Shown here: one piece after another, positions 54,583 to 60,297 of the stretch | Layout: the number at the start of each line of letters is the position of its first letter | Position numbering within the stretch: position 1 is the first letter of the stretch | Source: Halopolyspora algeriensis | GTDB taxonomy: Bacteria > Actinomycetota > Actinomycetes > Mycobacteriales > Pseudonocardiaceae | Direction of reading: 5' to 3' | DNA length: 64,000 nucleotides | NCBI RefSeq assembly: GCF_003337235.1 | Contig: NZ_QPJC01000003.1 | Location: forward strand, 161,724-225,723 | Notes under the pieces: generated by a model | The model's input: only the letters and a program-made list of their open reading frames with translations | Told to the model about the DNA's origin: nothing | Databases searched by the model: none | Position numbers and translations under genes: made by a program

Positions 54583-55365
54583 CTACTTGTCGGAGCGCAC
54601 CAGCCCGCGCCGGGTGCGACCGAACCACAGCGCCAGCGCCCCGGCACCCACCGCCAGCAGGCCGCCGAGCAGGAGCGTACGGACCGGCGAACCGGTGATC
54701 GCGAGGAAGGACGAGTCCGAGGAACCGCCGCTTTCGGACACGACCGGAACGGACGCGTCGGCGCTGCCCACCGCACTCGTGGCGTGCCAGACCAGGTCGA
54801 ACAGGGCCTGGTCGCTCTGGATGCGGTTGTCCACCTCCGCCGGGACCGTCAGTGTCACTCCGACCCGCATCGATTCACCCGGGGCGACCGGCGGCAGGGA
54901 CACGTCCCGGTCGAGTGCGGCACGGATCGGCATCGAATGCGCCGCTCCGGACTCCGGTTCTGCCGAGAGGCGCAGGGCGGCGCCCAGTTCGCCGTCCTCG
55001 CCGGTGCACGTGGTGTCGACGGTGCGTTCGGGAGGGGTGCACCCGTTCTCCTCCTCGGTCAGGTCCGTCGCCCCCACCCCGATCCGGACCTCCTCGTCCG
55101 AATCGTTGGTGACGAGTGCGGTGATGCGCTCGGTCGTGCCCGGGACGAGTTCGGTGAGCTCCAGCTCCCCGGGGCCGTCCAGCGTCATGCCCGTCGAGGT
55201 GACGTGCAGCCGCATCTCCGGTTCCGAGGAGGTTTCCGGTGCAGCGGCGGCGGGTGATGCCGCGAGCAGCAGGGTGCTCAGCACGGCCCCGACGAAAGCG
55301 GGCACGAGTCTTCGGCCGGTGCGCGTGGAGCGGGCCGGCGCCGAGCCGTCACTGTTCCGTCCCAT
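54583..55365 (-). CDS. Surface protein with LAITG class-E sortase signal, TasA-like core
   Basis: 260 residues from ATG 55365 (AGGAGGT upstream). A Sec signal peptide (VPAFVGAVLSTLLLAASPAA) precedes a beta-rich domain. It keeps the pattern C109 to C120 followed by GEDGELGAALRL, the same TxPE...GEL motif seen in the four TasA-like proteins upstream, so it is probably a cell-wall-attached relative. The C-terminus has the sorting signal LAITG (221-225), a hydrophobic helix (TLLLGGLLAVGAGALALWF) and a basic tail. LAxTG is the class E sortase motif of actinobacteria; no sortase gene is in this window. It overlaps the preceding gene by 17 bp. Confidence 0.87.
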   Translation of the reverse strand: MGRNSDGSAPARSTRTGRRLVPAFVGAVLSTLLLAASPAAAAPETSSEPEMRLHVTSTGMTLDGPGELELTELVPGTTERITALVTNDSDEEVRIGVGATDLTEEENGCTPPERTVDTTCTGEDGELGAALRLSAEPESGAAHSMPIRAALDRDVSLPPVAPGESMRVGVTLTVPAEVDNRIQSDQALFDLVWHATSAVGSADASVPVVSESGGSSDSSFLAITGSPVRTLLLGGLLAVGAGALALWFGRTRRGLVRSDK

Positions 55366-55846
55366 CGGAGGGCACCTCCTCTGCGGTCCGTGTCGACACC
55401 GAGCCCTCTGCCGGCTGCTGCGAATCCGGTTGCTGTGTCGGGGCGGTCGCCGGCGAGGTCTGTCCCGAGGTCTGCTGTCCGCCGTCGGCCGACCGGCTCT
55501 GCGTCGGCCGGTCTCCCGACTGCGACGGCGGCCGGCTCCGCTGCTCGTCGCCGGTGCCCGGCCGCTCGGCCGAGGCGCTGGGAGCGGCCGTCCGGGCGGG
55601 GTTCGAGCTCGGCACACCCGGCTGCGCTCCCCTGTCCGGGGGCGGCACCGTGTCGGGTTCCTTTCCGGGACCGGTGACGGTGTATTCCAGCACCACTTCC
55701 GAGTCGGTGAGCCCGGCCTCCGTGGTCCCGGACAGCGCCACGGCACTGGTGATGACGACCAGGGAACCGGCCAGAGCACCGGTCAAAGCGGCCCAGCGTC
55801 CCGGTCGGGCGAGACGCTGGGATTGCTCGCATGTGGGCATCGGCAT
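55349..55846 (-). CDS. Small membrane-anchored Pro/Ser/Gln-rich protein
   Basis: 165 residues. One N-terminal helix (WAALTGALAGSLVVITSAVA) is followed by GTTEAGLTDSEVVLEYTV, which looks like a shortened SipW-cognate signal-peptide junction (AxFxDxE type). The rest is a low-complexity extracellular tail rich in Ser, Pro, Gln, Thr and Gly. I do not recognise a family. Its position between the signal peptidase and the LAITG protein, with two-base and overlapping junctions, makes it a member of the export operon, perhaps an adaptor or a fibre anchor. Confidence 0.7.
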   Translation of the reverse strand: MPMPTCEQSQRLARPGRWAALTGALAGSLVVITSAVALSGTTEAGLTDSEVVLEYTVTGPGKEPDTVPPPDRGAQPGVPSSNPARTAAPSASAERPGTGDEQRSRPPSQSGDRPTQSRSADGGQQTSGQTSPATAPTQQPDSQQPAEGSVSTRTAEEVPSDGTEQ

Positions 55847-55848
55847 CC

Positions 55849-56517
55849 TTATCCGTTATCCCCTGTTTCGATGGACGGGCGCAGCGCGGAACGCAGTGCC
55901 CCCACCCCGATGATCAGCAGCACCGCACCACCTCCCAGCAGCATGATCTGGGGAAGCCTGCCGTGGGCCCAGCCGAGCCACGGGAGGTGGAACCACACCT
56001 TGCCGATGACGTCGTCGGCGACCACGGGTTGCGCGTCCACCGCCTCGTTGGCGTCGCCCCGGGTGGTGAAGCTCACCGATTCTGCCGTCCGGTCCACGGC
56101 CACGATCCGGTGTGTGACGCGGTGGCTGCTGCCCAGGGCGTCCGGGCCTCGACTGGAGAAAGTGATCACGTCGCCGACGTGCAGGGAGGCCGGGTCCACC
56201 GGCTTGGTCACCACGACCGAGCCGGCCGGGATGGTCGGGCTCATGCTGCCGCTGAGCACCGTCAGCGTCCTCCCGCCCACCACCGCGGGGACCACGGTGA
56301 TCGAGAGGGCCAGCGCGACCGCCGCGAGGACCACGAGCCCGCCGATCCAGCCCGCGACCCGGCGTACCGGCGACCGTGGCGGTGTCGAGCGCTTCCTCGG
56401 GGAATGACCATCATCGCGAGCGGTGTCGGCAGCCACAACCGGCATCTCTTCCGTCGGCATGTCCGTCGGTACGTTCGTCGGTATTTCCTGCGTGACGTCT
56501 TCCGTGCTGGCGGTCAT
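55849..56517 (-). CDS. SipW-type (ER-type, Ser-His) signal peptidase I
   Basis: 222 residues from ATG 56517 (GGGGAG upstream). A long polar N-terminus precedes a membrane helix (WIGGLVVLAAVALALSITVV). The catalytic Ser91 lies in SGSMSPTIPAG. In place of the usual Lys the ER-type motif SHRVTHRIV (His132, His136) follows, and TTRGDAN supplies the conserved Asp. A second helix (LLGGGAVLLIIGVGAL) anchors the C-terminus. Ser-His peptidases of this kind (SipW in Bacillus) process TasA-like precursors, and four such precursors are encoded divergently 233 bp away. Confidence 0.92.
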   Translation of the reverse strand: MTASTEDVTQEIPTNVPTDMPTEEMPVVAADTARDDGHSPRKRSTPPRSPVRRVAGWIGGLVVLAAVALALSITVVPAVVGGRTLTVLSGSMSPTIPAGSVVVTKPVDPASLHVGDVITFSSRGPDALGSSHRVTHRIVAVDRTAESVSFTTRGDANEAVDAQPVVADDVIGKVWFHLPWLGWAHGRLPQIMLLGGGAVLLIIGVGALRSALRPSIETGDNG

Positions 56518-56633
56518 TTCTTCTCCCCCTGCGGCGCGTGACCACTGCCGTGGGCGTGGAGCACGTCCACAGCGGAACTCCCAGCGTCGGGGACGGGGGT
56601 GATCGGTCGCATCATCAAAACCGGGTATTCGGG

Positions 56634-56710
56634 TTTCCTCAAGATTGACGACGCAGTTCGACCGGCCGGGCCAGCACGATCTTCGGTGACACGGCAACAC
56701 CGCCGCCATC
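56634..56710 (+). promoter_or_regulatory. Conserved upstream block 1 of the TasA-like array
   Basis: Begins TTTCCTCAAGATTGACGACG, continues through CCAGCACGATCTTCGGTGAC. The same block is found before each of the four genes; its start lies 116 bp before this ATG. Copies 1 and 2 also share about 20 bases further upstream (ATCAAAACYGGGTATTCG). The sigma factor is unknown. Confidence 0.65.
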
Positions 56711-56749
56711 ATCGCCGCCGCACCGGCGGCCCCGAAGAGAGGACCTTCG

Positions 56750-57343
56750 ATGCGCAACAAGAAGCTCGCCGCCGGAATCGGTGGAGTCACCGCCGTCGCC
56801 GCCGCCGTCGCCATCTCCGCAGGCACCTTCGCCGCCTTCTCCGACACCGAGCAGCGCGGCGTCGTCGCCACCGGTGGCACCATGGACCTGCAGATCACCA
56901 ACAGCCAGTACGGCGACGTGTTCGGCGAGAACGGCATCGTCGACGTGGGCACCGTTTCCCCCGGTGAGACGGTCGGCAAGGCCAAATTCACCGCGAAGAA
57001 CGCGGGTGACGTGGCCGGCAACCTGAGCATCGATCTTCAGGCGCTGAAGGACGACGGAAACGGCTTCACCGGCCCCGAAGAGGGCGCCGACGGCGAGAAC
57101 GGCGTCGACGGCGCGAGCGAGGGCGAGCTGCTCGAGAACCTGGTGCTCACCATCAACGGCGGAGGTAACTCCCACACGCTGGAGGATCTCGACGACATTT
57201 CCGTCGACAACCTCGCCACGCTCGAGGGCGGCGAAAGCATCAACTACACCCTGAAGCTGTCGGTGAAGGATGCCGGCAACGAGATCCAGGGCGACACGGC
57301 CAAGTTCAAGATGGTGGCCAACCTGGACCAGGTCCAGAACTGA
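56750..57343 (+). CDS. TasA/camelysin-like secreted protein 1 (SipW-cognate signal)
   Basis: 197 residues. The signal peptide is KKLAAGIGGVTAVAAAVAIS followed by the SipW-cognate cut region AGTFAAFSDTEQ. The mature part is a beta-sandwich fibre-type domain: GTMDLQITNSQYG, VSPGETVGKAKF, NAGDVAGNLSIDL, GPEEG...GELLENL, INYTLKLSV and FKMVANLDQ. TasA and camelysin (CalY) form extracellular fibres in bacilli; a peptidase activity is claimed for some relatives but no metal motif is seen here. Divergent to the signal peptidase gene. Ribosome site AGAGGA. Confidence 0.9.
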   Translation: MRNKKLAAGIGGVTAVAAAVAISAGTFAAFSDTEQRGVVATGGTMDLQITNSQYGDVFGENGIVDVGTVSPGETVGKAKFTAKNAGDVAGNLSIDLQALKDDGNGFTGPEEGADGENGVDGASEGELLENLVLTINGGGNSHTLEDLDDISVDNLATLEGGESINYTLKLSVKDAGNEIQGDTAKFKMVANLDQVQN

Positions 57344-57424
57344 AGCGCAGCGACCCCGCAAAGCCACTGATCACTCGCTGAAGCCGGGCCGGAGCATCAC
57401 ACACCTCCCGGCCACGGCATCCAC

Positions 57425-57462
57425 CGAGGAGCCCCGCACCGGCGCCGGTGCGGGGCTCCTCG
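57425..57462. terminator. Perfect 19-bp stem after TasA-like gene 1
   Basis: A 38-base perfect palindrome centred at 57443/57444 (arms 57425-57443 and 57444-57462, with GCCCCGCACCGGC on the left arm). It follows the gene by 81 bp. The core GCCCCGCACCGG is shared with the hairpins after genes 2 and 4, so the whole gene-plus-terminator unit was probably copied. Confidence 0.85.
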
Positions 57463-57533
57463 CGTGCTGTCCCAGTGATCACCGACCGGTCGCGCTCCCC
57501 TGCGTCGTCTCTCATCAAAACTGGGTATTCGCG

Positions 57534-57610
57534 TTTCCTCAACTTTGGCGAGTCCGCCGACCCGGCCGGCCCAGCATGCTCGTCGGTGACACGGCAACAC
57601 CGCCGGCATC
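57534..57610 (+). promoter_or_regulatory. Conserved upstream block 2 of the TasA-like array
   Basis: TTTCCTCAACTTTGGCGAG and CCAGCATGCTCGTCGGTGAC; start 114 bp before the gene 2 ATG. It is nearly identical to block 1 over its last 25 bases (ends at CACGGCAACACCGCCGGC). Confidence 0.65.
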
Positions 57611-57647
57611 GACCGCCACACGGGCGGACATTCGGAAAGGAACCATC

Positions 57648-58247
57648 ATGCGCAACAAGAAGCTCGCCGCCGGACTCGGCGGCGTCACCGCCGTCGCCGC
57701 CGCCGTCGCCCTCACCGCGGGCACCTTCGCCGCCTTCTCCGACACCGAGCAGCGCGGCGTCATCGCCACCGGCGGCACCATGGACCTGCAGGTGAGCAAC
57801 ACCCACGGCGACATCTTCGGTGAGAACGGCTACTTCACCGTGTCCGGCACCGTCGCTCCCGGCGACACGATCGGCTCCACCACTTTCACCCTGAAGAACG
57901 CGGGTGACGTGGCAGGCAACCTGAGCTTCGACTTCGAGACGGTGACCAACGACGAGAACACCCTCACCGACCCCGAAGAGGACGCCGGCGACAACAGCGC
58001 CGACGAAGGCGAGCTGCCCGAGAACCTGCAGCTCGTGGTCGACGGCCCCGGTGGGCAGGACGTGACCACGTCGCTGGATCAGCTCGCGGAGTGGGGATCC
58101 TTCAACAACGGTGGCACGCTCGCAGCAGACGAGACGGCCGAGTACAAGTTGACGCTGTCGGTGCCGCAGGACGCCACCAGCGAGTTCCAGACCGACAAGG
58201 CCAAGTTCCAGATCACGGCAAACCTGGACCAGCAGGTCCAGAACTGA
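57648..58247 (+). CDS. TasA/camelysin-like secreted protein 2 (SipW-cognate signal)
   Basis: 199 residues from ATG 57648 (GGAAAGGA upstream). Signal peptide almost identical to protein 1, ending GTFAAFSDTEQ. The mature domain shares DLQVSNTHGDIFGENGYF, VAPGDTIGSTTF, KNAGDVAGNLSFDF, the DPEEDAG...GELPENL motif, and the end AKFQITANLDQ. The variable loop between DAG and GELPEN is short. It has its own upstream block and terminator, so it can be expressed as a single gene. Confidence 0.9.
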   Translation: MRNKKLAAGLGGVTAVAAAVALTAGTFAAFSDTEQRGVIATGGTMDLQVSNTHGDIFGENGYFTVSGTVAPGDTIGSTTFTLKNAGDVAGNLSFDFETVTNDENTLTDPEEDAGDNSADEGELPENLQLVVDGPGGQDVTTSLDQLAEWGSFNNGGTLAADETAEYKLTLSVPQDATSEFQTDKAKFQITANLDQQVQN

Positions 58248-58315
58248 AAGCACCCCAGCAGGCAGGGCCGCTGACGCGCGCTCGCTGAAAGCCGCGCTCG
58301 GCCACGGCGCAGGCG

Positions 58316-58352
58316 ACGGGGCCCCGCACCGGGAGGTGGTGCGGGGCCCCGT
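58316..58352. terminator. 15-bp hairpin after TasA-like gene 2
   Basis: Arms 58316-58330 (ACGGGGCCCCGCACC) and 58338-58352 are exact complements with a seven-base loop. It ends 12 bases before block 3, marking the unit border sharply. Confidence 0.85.
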
Positions 58353-58364
58353 TGCGTTCGCCGA

Positions 58365-58440
58365 TTTCCTCAACTTTGACGACGCCGCCGGCCCGCTCGA
58401 TCCAGCACGATGATCGGCGGCAGGGCACCACCGCCGCCAC
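58365..58440 (+). promoter_or_regulatory. Conserved upstream block 3 of the TasA-like array
   Basis: TTTCCTCAACTTTGACGACG then CCAGCACGATGATCGGCGG; start 111 bp before the gene 3 ATG. The region upstream of TTTCC differs from copies 1 and 2, so the common control element is inside the block. Confidence 0.65.
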
Positions 58441-58475
58441 CGCCTTCCCGCGAATCCCGGGAGAAAGGACCTTCG

Positions 58476-59057
58476 ATGCGCAACAAGAAGCTGGCCGCCG
58501 GGATCGGCGGGGCTTCCGCTGTCACCGCCGTCGTCGCCATCACCGCAGGCACCTACGCGTTGCTCAGCGACGAGGAGGAGCGGGGAGCCGTGGCCACCGC
58601 AGGCACGATGGACCTGCAGGTGGGCAACCTGAACAGCACCGAGGGCAGCTCCTTCAACGAGAACGGCGCCCTCGAGGTGGGCCCTCTGCACCCCGGCGAC
58701 TCCAGCAGTGCCTCCTTCACCCTGACCAACGAGGGCAGCGTGGCGGGCAACCTGTCGTTCCGGCTCGAGAAGGACGCCGACGACGAGAACGAGCTCACCG
58801 AGCCCGAACGGGACGCCGGTGACGACTCCGAGGGCAAGAACGAGGGCGAGCTGTTCGAGAACCTGAGGATCACGGGCCTCGCCGCCGAGAACGAAAAACT
58901 CACGGAGGTCGTCGGCGAGCCCCGCAGCGCCGGAACGCTCGGTCCGGGCGAATCGCGGACCTTCACCGTGAACCTCACGGTCCCGCAGAACGCCACCAGC
59001 GTGATCCAGAACGACTCGGCCGGCTTCCAGATCGTGGCCGACCTGAACCAGCGGTAA
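58476..59057 (+). CDS. TasA/camelysin-like secreted protein 3 (SipW-cognate signal)
   Basis: 193 residues from ATG 58476. The signal peptide has the same start (RNKKLAAGIGG) but a changed junction, AGTYALLSDEEERG. The mature domain keeps GTMDLQVGNLNS, LHPGDSSSASFTL, NEGSVAGNLSFRL, EPERDAGDDSEG..GELFENL and GESRTFTVNLTV. It resembles protein 4 more than 1 and 2 in its second half (EPRSAGTLGPGESRTF versus EPHSAGTLDANESRTF). Confidence 0.9.
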   Translation: MRNKKLAAGIGGASAVTAVVAITAGTYALLSDEEERGAVATAGTMDLQVGNLNSTEGSSFNENGALEVGPLHPGDSSSASFTLTNEGSVAGNLSFRLEKDADDENELTEPERDAGDDSEGKNEGELFENLRITGLAAENEKLTEVVGEPRSAGTLGPGESRTFTVNLTVPQNATSVIQNDSAGFQIVADLNQR

Positions 59058-59115
59058 GCGCACGCGGTCCCGCGCCCGAAAGGTCAGGGAACCGCCGAGC
59101 ACGTTACCGAGAACA

Positions 59116-59148
59116 GGGGAGTTTTCCCGAGGGGCACGGGAACTCCCC
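59116..59148. terminator. Hairpin 1 after TasA-like gene 3
   Basis: GGGGAGTTTTCCCG (59116-59129) pairs with CGGGAACTCCCC (59137-59148) with a two-base bulge. A similar hairpin is found at the same place after gene 4. Confidence 0.65.
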
Positions 59149-59234
59149 GCCATGCGCCCGCTGAGCGCAAGCGCGGCCGGGTGTTGTCGGGCTCTTCCCC
59201 CGGCCGCCCGCTTCCCGCTCAGCCGCGGCGCAGA

Positions 59235-59274
59235 CAAGCGGGCCCCGCGCCACGACCGGTGCGGGGCCCGCTTG
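59235..59274. terminator. Hairpin 2 after TasA-like gene 3
   Basis: CAAGCGGGCCCCGC (59235-59248) and 59261-59274 are exact complements around 12 bases. It belongs to the same hairpin family as those at 57425, 58316 and 60242. Confidence 0.8.
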
Positions 59275-59352
59275 CATCCGGCGACCACACCGGCGCCGAC
59301 CCCCGCGCCGGTTCGATCACCACCACAGGACCGATCACCATCACGGGCGGAG

Positions 59353-59426
59353 TTTCGTCAACTTTGACGACGCCGACCGACCGGCCGATCCAGCACGATC
59401 TTGCGATAACACGGCACCACCGCTTT
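59353..59426 (+). promoter_or_regulatory. Conserved upstream block 4 of the TasA-like array
   Basis: TTTCGTCAACTTTGACGACG then CCAGCACGATCTTGCGATAAC and CACGGCACCACCGC; start 102 bp before the gene 4 ATG. Confidence 0.65.
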
Positions 59427-59454
59427 CCCGCAATCCGGGAGAAAGGACCCCTCC

Positions 59455-60069
59455 ATGAAGAACAGGAAGCTGGCCGTCGGGATCGGTGGAGTCACCGCCG
59501 TCGCCGCCGCCGTCGCCCTCACCGCGGGTACCTACGCGGCCTTCAGCGACTCGGAGCAGCGGGGTGCCGTGGCCACCGCAGGAACGATGGATCTGCAGGC
59601 GAGCAGCGCCACGGGCGACGTCTTCAGTGGAAACGGCGTCATCGACGTGGACCCCCTCGCGCCCGGCGACTCCCGCACCGCCGCCTTCACCTTGACCAAC
59701 AAGGGCGACGTGGCCGGTGACCTGTCGTTCGAGCTCGTACGTGTGGAAAACAACGAGAACAGCCTCACCGAGCCGGAAAGTGCCGCCGGCGACGAGACCG
59801 GTGGTGATTCCGTCGGCCGAGGCGGGGGCGAACTGCTCCAGAACCTGGAGTTCACGACCGCCACCGGAGCAGGCGAAACGGTCATCGACGGCAACACGGT
59901 GGCAGAGCTCGTCGGTGAGCCGCACAGCGCCGGAACACTGGATGCGAACGAATCCCGGACCTTCGAGGTGGCCCTCGAACTCCCCCGCAACACCACCAAC
60001 GTGGTTCAGAGCGACTCGGCCCGCTTCGTGGTCAAGGCCGTGCTGAACCAGAACACCGACAACCGGTGA
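59455..60069 (+). CDS. TasA/camelysin-like secreted protein 4 (SipW-cognate signal)
   Basis: 204 residues from ATG 59455 (GAGAAAGGA upstream). Signal peptide (KNRKLAVGIGGVTAVAAAVA) with junction GTYAAFSDSEQRG. Mature domain: GTMDLQASSATGDVFSGNG, LAPGDSRTAAFTL, NKGDVAGDLSFEL, EPESAAGDETGG then GGGELLQNLEF, and FVVKAVLNQNT. Last of the array. Its terminators also face the rho gene end, 229 bp downstream on the other strand. Confidence 0.9.
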   Translation: MKNRKLAVGIGGVTAVAAAVALTAGTYAAFSDSEQRGAVATAGTMDLQASSATGDVFSGNGVIDVDPLAPGDSRTAAFTLTNKGDVAGDLSFELVRVENNENSLTEPESAAGDETGGDSVGRGGGELLQNLEFTTATGAGETVIDGNTVAELVGEPHSAGTLDANESRTFEVALELPRNTTNVVQSDSARFVVKAVLNQNTDNR

Positions 60070-60114
60070 GCGCGGGCGCGCCGAGCGGAGAGCCGCCGAG
60101 CGCGCCTGTGAAGG

Positions 60115-60151
60115 CAAGGGGTTCTCCCACGGGGCATGGGAGAACTCCTTG
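60115..60151. terminator. Hairpin 1 after TasA-like gene 4
   Basis: CAAGGGGTTCTCCCA (60115-60129) pairs with TGGGAGAACTCCTTG (60137-60151), one G-T pair, seven-base loop. It corresponds to the hairpin at 59116. Confidence 0.7.
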
Positions 60152-60241
60152 GCATGCGCCCGTCGGATGTCAGCGCGTGTCCGGGGTTTCCCGGACTTTC
60201 CCCCGACGACGCTGCTTTCACCCGACCCCGGCGCATGCACG

Positions 60242-60274
60242 CGGGCCCCGCACCGATGTCCGGTGCGGGGCCCG
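60242..60274. terminator. Hairpin between TasA-like gene 4 and rho
   Basis: CGGGCCCCGCACCG (60242-60255) and 60261-60274 are exact complements with a five-base loop, 24 bp from the rho stop. It can end transcription from both sides of this convergent junction. Confidence 0.8.
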
Positions 60275-60297
60275 TTCGTGTGCGGTGCGAGGAGGAC

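Noticed and set aside
56621-57531. GGGTAT as a stress-sigma (SigB-type) -10 in front of TasA-like genes 1 and 2
   Set aside because: Only two of the four copies have it, no GTTT-type -35 is correctly spaced, and the block shared by all four lies downstream of it.
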